A DNA stretch of 63,272 nt from Penium margaritaceum (lineage: Eukaryota; Streptophyta; Zygnematophyceae; Desmidiales; Peniaceae). The notes under the pieces were generated by a model. It was not told where the DNA came from. It searched no databases and worked only from the letters and a program-made list of their open reading frames with translations. The stretch lies in assembly GCA_023375785.1 (NCBI GenBank), contig SZWC01003551.1, positions 11,537 through 74,808 on the forward strand. The letters are read 5' to 3'. Position 1 is the first letter of the stretch. Each line of letters begins with the position of its first letter. Below are positions 9,742 through 20,937 of the stretch, one piece after another. Made by a program: the position numbers and the translations under genes.

Positions 9742-10830
9742 AAGGATTATGGGCCCACACAATGGTCTCAGCACCAACACAGGAGAGCAAACCAACAGAA
9801 ACTGAAAAAACATCCTCTGCCGCAAAGGACGAAGACACTGATCTGTGGCATAGACGCTTTGGGCACGTTGCAAACAGCGCGCTCCAAGTCATCCAACAAC
9901 AACAGCTGGTCCGCGGCATGGATGGTTGCAAGAAGGATGCGGTTGGGTGTGGCAGCCTGTGTGAACCTTGCCTCCAAGGCAAGACGAAGCAAACGCGCTT
10001 TGAGCGCAATGGTCGCCGCGCAGAATCAGTCCTTGACCTGATTCATACCGATGTGTGCGGACCCTTTCGCACGGTGTCAAACGGTGGTAGCAAGTATTCT
10101 CTGACCTTCATCGACGACCACAGCTGCAAGGTGTGGACCTTCTTCCTCAAAAGAAAGGGAGAGGTCAAAGAAAAGTTGCAGGAGTTTGTCGCCATGGTGG
10201 AGCGGCAGACTGGAACGAAATTCAAAGTAATGCGGAGAGACAACGGCGGAGAGTATGTGGCATGCAAGGCCTACTTGCGGCAACATGGGATGAACCACCA
10301 GCCCACAACGCCTTACACGCCGCAAAGCAATGGCATTGCCAAACGGATGAATCAGACCATCCTCGGCATGGTGGGTAGCATGCTCTTTGATGTGAAGCTT
10401 CCACCACAGTTCTGGGCGGAAAGTGACAAGAACGGCATGCTATCTTGTCAACCTGACTCCTCCGGCTGCTCTGGGCAGGCGCGGAAAGAAAAAGGGCAAG
10501 CAACAGATGATGCCACAAGAAGTTTGGTAAGGAAAGAAGCTGGACGCATCACAACTGAAAGTATTCGGCTGCACCGCATGGGCAAAGGTCCAGGCAGGTG
10601 AGGGTGCCGGTAAGCTGGATGCAAGAGTACAAAAGTGCATCATGGTGGGCTATGAGACGGCCCACAAGACATACCGCTTGTGGGACCTCGCAGGAAGAAG
10701 ACTCATCACCAGCCGGGATGTAACCTTTGAGGAAAGGAAACCAGGCAAGGACGAGATGCTTGATCCCATGCAAGCTCCAAAACAGGGAGAGTGGTTAGTG
10801 CTGCTGGAGTAAGGAGATCAAGCTCCCCGA
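9742..10830 (+). pseudogene. Element B pre-integrase and integrase region
   Basis: The frame from 9762 reads the gag-pre-integrase zinc module (DLWHRRFGHVANSALQ ... CEPCLQGK), then the integrase core: first catalytic Asp in LIHTDVCGPFRT, a SLTFIDDHSCKVW strand, second Asp in VMRRDNGGEYV, and NGIAKRMNQTIL, where the catalytic Glu of NGVAER is Lys. After QFWAE (about 10420) the frame shifts, but KVFGCTAWAKVQAGEG and DARVQKCIMVGYETAHK can be read on to about 10800 in another frame. The integrase is inactive from the Glu-to-Lys change and the frameshifts. Gag and protease that should precede it are missing. Confidence 0.9.
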
Positions 10831-10850
10831 AACTGGCAAGTGGCAGGTCG

Positions 10851-11091
10851 TGAAGAATAGTGGTGTGGCAGGGAGAGCGGCTGCAGAGGCTGACGCCGAC
10901 TCTTCCTCAGAGCTCGCCGCTGCGTCAGCCTCTGCAGCCGCTCTCCCTGCCACACCACTATTCTTCACTTGCCAGTTCTGTGCCGCCTTCACAACCTGCC
11001 GCACCGGTGCGACAGGTCGTGAAGAATAGTGGTGTGGCAGGGAGAGCGGCTGCAGAGGCTGACGCAGCGGCGAGCTCTAAGGAAGAGTCGG
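10851..11091. repeat. Triplicated segment in plus/minus/plus order
   Basis: A 46-bp sequence is present at 10851-10896, inverted at 10922-10967 and direct again at 11020-11065, identical in all three by eye. The second and third copies extend to 73-bp arms (10896-10968 against 11019-11091) with one mismatch. The spacer holds a further near-palindrome centred on CACCGGTG (about 11002-11009). It falls in the linker between integrase and RT. Confidence 0.95.
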
Positions 11092-12886
11092 AGACGTCCG
11101 AGGCCTCTGAAACCAGCTCGAAGGCCAGTGGCTCTTCAAAAGAAGAAAACTTAACGTCAGGGAAGCCAGTAGCACAAGAGCAACAGCATTGCAAAGATCC
11201 ACCAGCAATGCAACGTCGCAGCACACAGAAAAGAAAGCAAACTCTGAAATACGACTCTGACACCGGAAGCTGGACTCAACTGAGCTGGTCCTGTTTGGCT
11301 CAGGGAGAGCCGCTCATTGTGGCTGCGGCGCTGGCAAGGCCAGATGCGGCCAAGTGGAAGGAGGCGATGGACAGCGAGCTTGCGTCCATCGAAGAAAATG
11401 GTACATGGGTGCTGGTGGACAGACCTGCTAACGCTCACGTGGTGGGCTCAAATTGGGTGCTCAGATTGAAGCAAAAGCAAGACAATAGCATCGACAAGTA
11501 CAAGGCAAGGGTCGTGGCAAAAGGATTCTCACAGCGCGTAGGGTCTGGGTACAATGAGACCTTTTTGCTCCGGTCGTCACGTTTACCTCCACCAAGTCCC
11601 CGCTTGTCGTCGTTGCTGCCAAAGACCTTGAGATCCACCAGATGGATTTGAAGACAGCCTTCCTTTATGGGAAGCTGGACAAGTAGGTGCTAATGGAGGT
11701 ACCGGAAGGAGTCAAAGCACCCGAGGGTAAGGTGTGCAAGCTGATGAAGGTGTTGTACGGGCTGAAACAGGCCCCACGGATCTTGTACAAGGAGATGGAC
11801 AGCTTCATGGCGGAGATCTCCTTCGCACATTGTAAGAATGACCACAGCGTCTATGTGGGGGAGGACAGACGTGGCTTGCTCCTTGTGGCGTTGTACGTGG
11901 ACGATCTTATCATGTGTTCGTCCTCCCAAGAGGCCCTTACGGACCTCAAGAAAAATCTTGCCAGCAAGTTCAAGATGAGGGACATGGGACCTCTCGAGTA
12001 CTACCTCAGGATTGCAGTTCACCGCAACCACAAAGAAGGCACCATCGAGCTCAACCAGACCAAGTGTATCATGGACGTCTTGAAGCGCTACAACATAGAG
12101 GAATGCAAACCCGCAAGCACCCCCATGCCCTCCGACTGCAAGCTCTCCTCATCCATGTCACCAAGCAACAAGGCAGACCGGCGGGAGATGCAAAACATTC
12201 CGTACCAGTCCGCCGTTGGGAGCCTCATGTATGCGATGGTGGGAACGCGACCTGACATTGCTTATGCAGTGGGCCAGGCAAGAAGGTTTGTGGCCAACCC
12301 TGGGCCAGAACATTGGGAAGTCGTGAAGCGGATTTTTTGCTATCTTAAAAAGACTCAACACGTGGGACTTCAGTTTGGAGGTCTAGAAGGATCAGCCTTG
12401 CTACGACTTACATGCTACAGTGACGCGGACTGGGGAGGGCGGATTGACGACAGGAAGTCCACCTCGGAATTTGTGTGTCTTCTCAACCTTGGGGCAGTCT
12501 TGTGGGCAAGCAGGAAGCAGAACTGCGTTTCGCTTTCTACTGCTGAGGCGGAGTACATTGCACTCTCTGAAGTGTGCAAGGAAACACAGTGGCTTTGCAG
12601 TTTGCTTGATGAGATCAAGGCACCACAAGAGGAAGCAACGGTCATTCGCATCGACAACCAAAGTGCAATTGCTACGGCAGAGGACAACATGATCTCCTGG
12701 CATACAAAGCACATCGACATTCGGTACCACTACTCACGTGACCTTGTCGCCAAGGGTATCGTGGAACTGGAGCATGTCGCAACCAAGAAAATTCTTGCGG
12801 AATTCTTAACAAAGCCGCTAGACAGCGACTTCCATGTTGCAGGTGCTCGAGGAGTCGGCATGGTGGATGCAAGAGATGAGAACTAA
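11092..12886 (+). pseudogene. Element B reverse transcriptase and RNase H
   Basis: Linker Ser/Glu-rich residues lead into the RT: KWKEAMDSELASIEENGTWVLVD, VGSNWVLRLKQKQD, KARVVAKGFSQR. A frameshift near 11560 breaks TFAPVVTF; IHQMDLKTAFLYGKLDK (first catalytic Asp) is then readable, with an in-frame TAG at about 11683. From 11687 a single 399-codon frame runs to 12886: LYGLKQAPR, the catalytic ALYVDDLIMCSS (intact), DMGPLEYYLRIAV, PYQSAVGSLMYAMVGTRPDIAYAVGQ, then RNase H with YSDADWGG, STAEAEYIALSE, RIDNQSAI and TKHIDIRYHYSRD, ending LAEFLTKPL. This 399-codon stretch is the longest clean pol fragment in the window. Confidence 0.93.
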
Positions 12887-12970
12887 AGACCAAGAAAGTT
12901 GACGTGCACAAACACAACCCAGAGCTACAGGTTCATGCAGGAGAAAAACACCACAGCAGGTGGCCCAAGG

Positions 12971-12987
12971 TGCAAGGGAGAGATTTT
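12971..12987 (+). other. Polypurine tract of element B
   Basis: GTGCAAGGGAGAGATTT immediately precedes the 3' LTR. The same core GCAAGGGAGAG precedes the 3' LTR of element C on the minus strand, which links the two families. Confidence 0.85.
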
Positions 12988-13673
12988 TGTTCTTCTATGC
13001 CCCATGCCCACTGCTATGGCTTGATGGACAGGTTGGGGATGCACTGCTCCCTTGGAGTAAGTCCCCCAAACTTTGTTCGTGGTGCAAGTCCTAGCGAGAC
13101 ACCAGAAGTGTAGTGCAACGGATAGCATGTTGGACTTAGGAACAAGAGGTCCTGCAATCAAGCCTTGATGTGCGCAGGAAGGTTTTTGACCTTCCAGCAC
13201 AGGGGAAGCTTCTTAGACATTTCTCCATGCATGAGGAGAGTGTGCCACTTGGCGGTCAATGGATGCGCCAATTGTCGGACTGGTGAGGTGGTGTGGAGTG
13301 ACCACCCCAAAAGTGCCACTACCCACATACCTTAGAATCCAGGCCTAGGACTAGATGTACCAGGCTCATTCCTCATTCTAATTACACAATCTGGCCTTAG
13401 ATGCTCCTTACAGAGTTGTCCAACTAAGGAACAGTATAAAGCAGACACTGGTTGGTCTAAGCCTCAAGAGTTAGTCTTTGACTAGCACCTCGCGCGAAAG
13501 TGACCAAGTGTTAAGTGGAAACAGTTGCTAGCAAGTGATTTCCTAGGAACTGCTCAGTGTGGAACCATGATCCTGAGGGTGATATCTTCTCCTGGCTGAA
13601 ATGCTAGGAGCGAAAGACAGGTGCTATTGTGTCGGCCCTGTTTTCTAGTCCGTTTGCCTCAGGTCGGTTGACA
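12988..13673 (+). repeat. 3' LTR of element B
   Basis: 686 bp, same ends as the 5' LTR, followed by the CTTGT target-site copy. It keeps the TATA-like AGTATAAAGCAGAC and the A-box of the tRNA-like block. Confidence 0.94.
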
Positions 13674-14250
13674 CTTGTGACAGTATGTGAAACAAAAACT
13701 GTTATACAGATGGCTACTACATCATGTTCCGTTGCTACTGTAGCTACTTAAACAAGTGACGGTACCTCTGGCACAGTCTGCACCATCTGTATGTCTCCTG
13801 TTGCCAGGGCCTTTACCCCTACTAGAGAGGCCTGGATACTGATAGATCATGAAGGCATTGGCGTGCAAGTTGCATCTGTAGTTGCATCTGGTACCACAAT
13901 GACTTGAATCATGTGCCTACTTGTGGCTATCAGAGCTTGGACCTCCTTGCTTGCCTTCTTTATAGTAGCAATTGTTCCACTAATCTTCTCCTTTCTACTA
14001 TGAAGTTTGAGGGGTGAGCATGTCATTCCCTTCTACACTCCCTCATTTGCATTCCCCTCTTATCACACACTAAACTTCCATCATTCTTGGGTCCAAAGAC
14101 ACCACTGATGCCCTTTAGGCCACACTACAGGAGGCTCAAGTGGATCGTCGCCGACTCTAAGAAAATCTTTAGTGAAATGTTGATGACAACTCTAAGATGG
14201 TCACTTTTGTGGCTGACATAGTCATGGAGTGAGTTTGCTCCATGTCCTCT
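13674..14250 (+). pseudogene. E1 leader ORF, 3' part
   Basis: Directly after the CTTGT duplication the leader frame continues as VTVCETKTVIQMATTSCSVA, then a TAA, then TSDGTSGTVCTICMSPVARA. E3 has a related TVCTTRAPASITFGRAI segment in its leader. Codons are Ala/Thr/Val-rich as in E4. The frame is lost after about 13900. From there to 14250 nothing is recognisable. Confidence 0.55.
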
Positions 14251-14399
14251 TTTGCTGTTGGTGTCATGGGTTCGACATTGTCGGGGGCTCTGGGGTGCTG
14301 AAGGTTATGTGGGTACTGAAGGTGCTAAGGTGCTATGCTGGTGTTGCTTTTGCCTCTGGATCCACTACAACGGGGGAATCTGTGAGAAACTCCACAACA

Positions 14400-15330
14400 C
14401 CTCCTCATGGACAGGTCAAGTGTAATCCTCCACAAATCCATTCCTCTCAACCACAATGACAGAAGGAAGCTTAAATCTCTTTATTTCATTTCACATCTAA
14501 AATCTCCTTCTTGTCATGGGAGACACAATTTTTATGGAGAAGTGCAAGCAGTGCGAGCAATGGGAGTATTATTGCACCTATGATCCCTCTACTGTACCTC
14601 CTTTCACTCATTTCCCCACCGAGGCAGCCTGCACTGTGTGTGCCTTGATTGTTCTTGATCCTTATAACCTCCTTGATGACATTGTATGTGCAATGTTGAA
14701 ACTGCACAATGCCCTCCTGCTGATCCCATGGGCGCATAGCCAACTTTAGATGAGAGCTGGTAAATCTGCCGATGGCACACAGTCTGCTTCTCCTGCATGA
14801 CCTTGCCAAGTCTGCACGTGGCCAGCTCTTGGACTGTCTCCCCATTGTGGCTAGCATGATTATAGAGTTTTTCTGATCTCTCCCTGCATGTTCCCTGAAC
14901 CAAGCTTGACCGCCTTGCATCTGAGCCAGTTCCACCTAAATCTCCTGACGGGATCGGTTCTCTCTACGATTTCGCAACTGAGCGTATCACAAACTAATGG
15001 AGCAGCTTGCAGAAAAAAATGAATTCATCGTGCTGCTTAAGCCACGGTGACTATTTCCTCCTCCTCTGCTGTCTCCAATTCCTCCTCTTTCTTGGCCATG
15101 TCCACCACTTTGATCGCCACCGCACACTCTACCAAAGGTGCTGGTTATGGCAGTGGTAGTCAGAGTCATGGATCGGGCAAGGGGTATGGATAGGGGAGTT
15201 GGGGCTTTAGTAGCACACAAACTCCACATGTAACTACTTGTTGGACCTGTGGGGCCCCCGGGTATTCTACTCCCAAGTGCCATACACCTTGGGATGACCA
15301 CCATATCATAACCGCCATTTGGGCCTTCTA
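14400..15330 (+). pseudogene. E1 Gag relic with zinc knuckle
   Basis: Fragments in different frames match Gag of the other copies: CEQWEYYCTYDPSTVPPFTH and FPTEAACTVCALIVLDP correspond to FPYPVESTCTFCAYINDEPE in E2, and a Gly/Ser-rich linker ends in TTCWTCGAPGYSTPKCH, a CCHC-type knuckle in which the His is Tyr. Gag would form the virus-like particle and bind RNA through the knuckle. It is not translatable as one protein. Confidence 0.65.
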
Positions 15331-16230
15331 GGCTTGGGCAGGGATTGCCCCCTCTTCAATTGTTGTCGCCAACACCACCGTAGCCTCACCATCCTTGTCC
15401 GCCCCTTCCTCGATAGTTGTATCCTACCTTAACCACAACTCCTCGCAACAGTCTACCAGACCATTTCTCTCTTGGTGCTGGATACCGCCCACCATAGGGT
15501 CCCCCTACTATGGGCCATTCTCTTCATACTACACTACAAACCTAGTCCTGGGCTTGCTTCTGCTTGCGTGAGCCCCGTCCCAGCGAGCGTCAGACTTGTG
15601 ATGAGGAGCGCGCTTTGAAGAGGTACCTCATCGAACTTCTGTAGATCCGTGATTAGGGAGGTGAGGGTGTGATGGGCATGTCTCATTCACTTTTCTGTGA
15701 GTCAGATGGAGCGCTTTGTGGCACGTTGACATGGGGAGTTAAAGGGTGCATTCGTGATGATTTTCCTTGGATTAAAGATTGGTAGTCCTGTACCTTCCTT
15801 CATCATCTTGATATCATCATTCTGGCACATTTGTAGCCTGCCTTGTTCTTCACTCTACTCGTGTTTCTGGTGGCCTTGAGATCATTGATTCAAGGGCTAC
15901 TCATCACATGACCTTTTTTCATTCCTAGTTTTTTCCCCTGGGTCCTGCTGGCTGTGTTTGCTTTGTTTGTACTATATCTGGTAAAATCCTCTCTGTCTAA
16001 GGTGTCGGTGTTTTTTTTTTCACCAGCTTTGGTGGTGATCCATTTTTGCTGGACCATCTGTACGTGCCTGACTGAGAGGTGAGCTCGCTGAATGTGACCA
16101 CCCTGTAAGACCAGGATATGGACTTTGAATCCAGCCACAGCATTGGAACCATTTCCATACGTTCCTCTGTAAGAGTGTAGCATCGTAGGCTTTGTTGTGA
16201 TCACCTCTTTCACGTCCCTCTCTATTCTCT
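15331..16230 (+). pseudogene. E1 protease relic
   Basis: EIIDSRATHHMT (about 15876-15911) stands for the copia aspartic protease motif WILDSGATHHMT seen intact in E4; the Gly of DSG is Arg here, so the active site is altered. Downstream fragments VSVFFFSPAL and CTCLTER correspond to the GIGVVLFVGPGG and MLYVPSLEL strands of E4. Frameshifts are frequent. Confidence 0.65.
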
Positions 16231-16985
16231 CACCTTCCATTGTCCACATGTCATCCTCTCAATCACCTGAGTACACTTGACTCTTGCATCGTTGCCTCTT
16301 CCATATACAGACCATTGCCATTGCCCGCATGCTACATGCGCAACTTGCGACTGGTCTTGGCATTGCCACATTCCCCGCACTATGTTCCACGGACTGCCTT
16401 GAATTCGCTCAGGGAAAAATGCGTCGCTCTCCTTTCCACACCGCTGAATCTCTAATGTCAAACCCCCTTGAACTTTTGTATGCAGATGCCGTAGGTCACC
16501 TCCCTCTTGACTTTCTGGGAGGCTTGGATCGTCATGTCTTTAGCTTGAAGGATGACTTCTCTCGCTGTCGCTGCGTGTGTTCTCTCTGTCACAAGAGTGA
16601 TGTCACTGAAGTTCTTGAGTCCTGGCCGAATGGGCTTGCTACTGTCAATTTTTTTTTTTGAATTATGGTGGTGAGTTCCTTGGTCCAACGTAGTACTTCC
16701 TTGAGTCCCAGGGTGTACACCAAAGAAAATGGTGTCCATCCGCGCCCTAAACATCCCAAAAATTATGGTGTCTCTGAACGTCGGAATCACACTCTTCCTG
16801 ACGAAGTACGCTCTCTTCTCTTGGTCAATGCCCCCTCTTTGCCTTTGAAGCCACGTCTTACATGACTTAGAACCGTGTTCCTCACGCCCCGCTCATTTGT
16901 CATGTCACTCCATTTGAACAATGGACTGGTCATCATGCTGACTTGTGTATTGCTTGGGATCTGTTGCTATAGTGTGGCTTTCCAA
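16231..16985 (+). pseudogene. E1 integrase relic
   Basis: Readable pieces: HIQTIAIARMLHAQL and TDCLEFAQGKMRRSPFH (pre-integrase zinc module, degraded; E4 has SCLDCAQGKMHRTPF), LLYADAVGHLPLDFLGG (first catalytic Asp), VFSLKDDFSRCRC, then after a frame change NYGVSERRNHTLPDEV, where the catalytic Glu of NGVSEHWNRTL is kept but the preceding Asn-Gly is shifted. The second Asp block is lost in a poly-T stretch near 16650. Confidence 0.75.
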
Positions 16986-18590
16986 TGACCATTTTGAGGG
17001 AAAGCTTTCCAGTAGAGCTCATGACTTTCCACGAGGCTTGCAAGGCTGTTGAATTCACTCTGTGGAAAATGGCCATACAAGATGAACTCAAGACTATGAC
17101 TGAGCATGGTGTGTGTGAGCCTGTCGATCTTCCACCAAGCAGACAGGCTGTCTCAGCCATGTGGATTTTTTAAAAGAATCTGAACCCAAACAGCACAGTT
17201 GAGTGATGTAAAGCTCGTTCCACGTCCAAGGGATTCTCAAAAATCCTTGGAATAAACTTGCATGATAAGACCCTTGCTCCAGTGGGACATTGCACCACTG
17301 CTTTAGCTCTTCTTAGTTTCCTTTCTCAACATGATTGGGAACTTGAGCAGATGAATGTAAACAATGCCTTCTTTGATGGTAGGTTTGATGGAGAGACTGC
17401 CATGATTTATTCCCGTGGCTTCACCGTTAGTACCAACAAGTTGTGGCGTATGTGCAAGGCTCTGTAGGGCCTTCATTAGTTGCCATGATCTTGAAACGAG
17501 AGATCACATCCACTTTTGGGAAGAATGACTTTTGGAGAAGCACAATTGATCTTGTATTTTTTCTTTTTTCACAATGCACCATTTGCCATGCTTTTTTTTC
17601 CATTCTTGTATGTGTCAGTTCTCTACACATTGCATCCCTGATCTCGGTTGCTGCTTACTTATAATTACTATTCTATGTATTCAGCATACAAAATGAAGGA
17701 TCTTGGCCTAGCTCAAGTTTTTCTGTACATGGACTTTGAGCGTGATCGCCAAAAGCGGAAAATGCATGTTTACCAGGCTTTGTATGCACATAGCCTAAGG
17801 AAATAGTTTACTTATCTGCTCTCTGCAATTCCCTTGACCTCTACGTCAAAGAATCCAGAAGGTCAGACACTTATGAATTCATTAGACGTCTCCGAACTGG
17901 GAGATACAGTGGATGTAATGAACTACCTACGTGTGATTGACTCAGTCATGTATCCCACCACCACAACCCATGCAGATGTAGCCTTTGCATTCAAAATTCT
18001 ATCCCAGTGATCCTATTTTCCAAGAGAGAAAAACCTTGGAGTTACATTGCGTGTAGTGTGATATGCACTGTACACCTCATACATAGAGCCAAACTTTACA
18101 GCACAACACTTCATCATTGTTGATGGATTTGCTAAAAAATGACCGGGCTCATGATTCATTCGCTCGGAATCATAGAGTCTACATCATCTTTCTTAGAGGT
18201 ATGACCGTCTCCTAGAAGATTGGAAAACAAGGATGTACAAAAAGGAGCTCAAGAGAAGCTGAGTATGTTGCACTTGGTGTAGGCACATGTGAGGCTGTCT
18301 CGTTGTATCGCTTGTTGCAGCAGCTATATGTTCCCATTCACTACATCACCATACGCTATGATAACCCAAGACCAAATCCTTTTCTTCCAGTGATGTCATA
18401 CACCATTCACGTATGAAGCATATAAAACATGAGCACCACTTTGTTCATGAATGCATTGCTGCCATCATTGTTTGGGTTATCTGGGTGAACATACGGCCAC
18501 AGCGAGATGATTTTATCACGAAGGCACTCAGCAGAAACCTCTTCAAGTGTGGGGTCCATGCTGTTGGTCCTGCCTGACCCTATTACCCAG
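16986..18590 (+). pseudogene. E1 reverse transcriptase and RNase H relic
   Basis: MTFHEACKAVEFTLWKMAIQ starts the RT region. QHDWELEQMNVNNAFFDGRF carries Asn instead of the first catalytic Asp. KMKDLGLAQVFLYMDFERDR follows in a new frame; the YVDD loop is deleted or unreadable. RNase H pieces are LDVSELGDTVDVMNYLRVI, IIVDGFAKK, HSRMKHIKHEHHFVHE and DDFITKALSRNLFK, matching E4 NVEHHFVRER and DFLTKALSSNVFK. Clearly dead. The DWELEQM block is useful because it shows the ancestral codons at the positions where E4 has two TAG stops. Confidence 0.85.
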
Positions 18591-18662
18591 GGCGATCTAT
18601 TCTCACTACTTCCATGGTATTTCTTGAGCTGGTTTGTCATGGCATGTGACTTCTGTGCGTGC

Positions 18663-18676
18663 AGGTCATGGGGGGG
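18663..18676 (+). other. Polypurine tract of E1
   Basis: AGGTCATGGGGGGG sits directly before the TGTTAATG start of the presumed 3' LTR. Confidence 0.5.
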
Positions 18677-19496
18677 TGTTAATGTTTGTGGTCAAGTTGG
18701 TGGCCCATCATATCTTCAATTCCCTCTTTTCTTGCCCCACATGTACACAATCTCATCCATGTATAGGAGAGTGAGTGTGCTGGAGCTCTCTCACACAGGA
18801 AGGAAACCATCCTTGGTGGAGCTTGTGCCCTCTGCCAGAATCAACGCCCACTTAAGATGTGGCCCATGGTCACATGATGAGTTCTATACATGATTCTCAC
18901 TATTGGTATTTCTTGTGGGGAGCTCTAGAAATTTGATGCCTTAGGATTCTTAAGCTATCTCCAAATAGTTTGTGGTTTCTAAAAGATACATAGTCTTCTA
19001 ATCAGGTTTTTATCCTTAGGGGACCACCTGGCTGTATTCATTCTATGCCGCAGTGAGTATCTGTCCTCGGTAATTACTGATAGGTGAGTCTCAACCTCCA
19101 AGTGGCATGACATCGATGTGCATCATGCACGACCAAGAGTCACGCTCACCGGTGTGCTTAACTCCTCCTCCTCGTCCCAGATTTAGTGACTCGTGCTTTT
19201 CTCTAAGTGTCACGAGCTTGGATTGATGGTGTGTGCAACATGGATATTTCCCTGCACCCTAACCTCTCACGTTGCTCAAAAGTGATCAAAGGAGTGATGT
19301 AGGGTTTGAAGCTGATTTGCATAGAAAACAAAGGGGGGGAGGGGCATTGCAAACTTGAAAAGGGTGTTCTTGAGTGATCTTGATCAATTGATGACACCCT
19401 TTTTCGTTGCGCAAACACCCTATAACAATATAGGTTTTTTTTGTTTTACATGGACACGAGCGAAACATACAAAACCATATGTTGTAATAGGGATTT
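18677..19496 (+). repeat. Presumed 3' LTR of E1
   Basis: Starts TGTTAATGTTTGTGG after a purine-rich run and ends where the 5' LTR of E2 begins at 19497. I cannot pair it with a clear 5' copy, so the right boundary is set only by the neighbour. No gene is visible in it. Confidence 0.45.
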
Positions 19497-20240
19497 TGTT
19501 GGTATTGGTACACGAGTTTTGACCTTCTAATAAATTCATTTTTATCCACCGGCCTCACTACACATGCATGTCTACAGGAAAGTGAACCAACATGGCAACA
19601 TCATACATCGTGGTGGCTCCAGAGGCAAGAACATATTCAAGCATGATGGTTGCTCTCCTGGCCCTGCTGTCAATGCATCGCCATTCACATAGCCATGATC
19701 TTATGCACATGGGCCGACCAATCAATATCTTGATTATCTAATTTGAACAAAATCTTGATGATGTACATTCCTAATTGTGATTTCCACGAAGCTTCTTTAT
19801 ATAAACAAAGACATATCATACAATGGCTCCAAGGAGAAGAGGTGGTGCAAGGAAAATATGCCTTTGTTTTGTTAAAATTCAGAGAACATTCCTTTGTGTG
19901 TGGAATATAGGTGTTCACAGTTCGACCAGTGTATGTTTGTTGGATGATTGACCACAAATGCCCTTGTGCGTGGAGGGATAGTATTCCTGGGACTAGGTTC
20001 TGCGGCCAGATCTCGGCCGCTGACCCACCGCGGCACACACACCTGGCAATCAGTCACGTTACCGATGCCTTTTCTATAGCTTCTCTCTGCCGTCTCCATG
20101 TGTATGCACCGGGAATACTTAGCCCATACATCGCTCCTGCAGTCACCACGAAACCTGTGGTAACCACATGCGCAGCAAGCCAAGGTGCCCAAGGTTGATG
20201 GTCGGCCGGCGAGCTCTCTTGTTCATCCTGTTGGTCTGCG
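19497..20240 (+). repeat. 5' LTR of E2 (right end approximate)
   Basis: TGTTGGTATTGGTACACGAG opens it, matching TGCTGGTATTGCTACACAAG at 25814. CTCACTACACATGC, GTGAACCAACATG, CAAGCATGATGG, GCTGTCAATGC and ATGGGCCGACCAA follow in the same order in the 3' copy. After about 19760 the two copies stop aligning, so the right end is a guess from the start of leader coding. Confidence 0.7.
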
Positions 20241-20339
20241 TCTCATCTCCACACTTCTACTCCGGATTTTTGGAGGAGCCAATATTTAGGCATCTCCACC
20301 GCATGATGAAGTGCCGCCAGACCTATTTGCCGGCCTGAA

Positions 20340-20937
20340 GCAGTGTTCTACCCTCATAAAATCAGCACCACAACCAAGTCGGGACTGTCCTCTGTAGCTC
20401 TAGCTGTTGTCTCAGGTACAACAGCTCCAGGTGCAGCAGCTCTATCTGCTGCAGCTGCATATCACCCAAGCCGTAATAAGGCTGTGTGCAGCTGCAGCCC
20501 TAACAGATTCTCCCTCTTGTGGCAGCAGTCTTTTGTACACCTCTGACTGCCACGGCAGCTGTGCCAACTGCTCCCTCATTGAATTCACTGGCGCCTTCCT
20601 CTTGTTGAGTCTGCTACACGCGAGGCACACTTTGTATTTTACAGCAGCAGTCACCTTTTTCCACCAGTAGCTGCTGCAATCAGTCGCAGCAACCATACCA
20701 TCAGCTTTGCAGTCGTCACTGTGGCATTGCCGCCACCTCCACCACCCAGGCATCACCTCTAGAGTTGCCACCAATCTACTCACCTTTGGATGAGGAGGAA
20801 GCAGCAGTGAATGCCCTCTTACGTGGCATGCTACGAGGACCAGCTGCTACGTGAAACTGTGGGAGGATAGGCATAAGCAATTCCCGTACATCCTCAGCAA
20901 GTACGACTCCCATGAGGCTGTTGACAACTAACTGTGT
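20340..20937 (+). pseudogene. E2 leader region, Ala-rich
   Basis: One frame reads SSVALAVVSGTTAPGAAALS, compositionally like the leader ORF of E1, E3 and E4, but it breaks after 67 codons. AGCTGTTGT/ACAACAGCT forms a 9-bp inverted repeat near 20400. Near 20780 DEEEAAVNALLRG may be the start of Gag. Confidence 0.45.

Larger units (their letters stand above)
9058..13673 (+). mobile_element. Copia element B, complete insertion with TSD CTTGT
   Basis: Two LTRs (9058-9741 and 12988-13673) flank an internal region with integrase, RT and RNase H on the plus strand. Both LTRs begin TGTTCTTCTATG and end GGTTGACA. The 5 bp before (9053-9057) and after (13674-13678) are both CTTGT, a perfect target-site duplication, and removing B restores the leader frame of E1. 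Gag and protease are absent: only about 80 bp separate the 5' LTR from the pre-integrase domain. B is a deletion derivative, or its template lost gag. The LTRs differ by several percent, so the insertion is not very recent. Confidence 0.95.
8560..19496 (+). mobile_element. Family E copia copy E1, split by element B
   Basis: A decayed Ty1/copia element reading Ala-rich leader ORF, Gag, protease, integrase, RT and RNase H on the plus strand, ending in a PPT and 3' LTR at 18677. Element B (9058-13673) interrupts the leader ORF. Every domain has its counterpart in E4 (54509-62022), which fixes the order. The 5' end is uncertain; a segment near 8690-8755 matches the tRNA-like block of the E3 and E5 LTRs, so the 5' LTR should cover it. 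Stops and frameshifts are dense; E1 is inactive. Confidence 0.8.

Noticed and set aside
18677..19496. Pairing of the E1 3' LTR with 7554-8900 as the 5' LTR
   Set aside because: Only the first few bases and a purine run agree; I could not align the bodies by eye.
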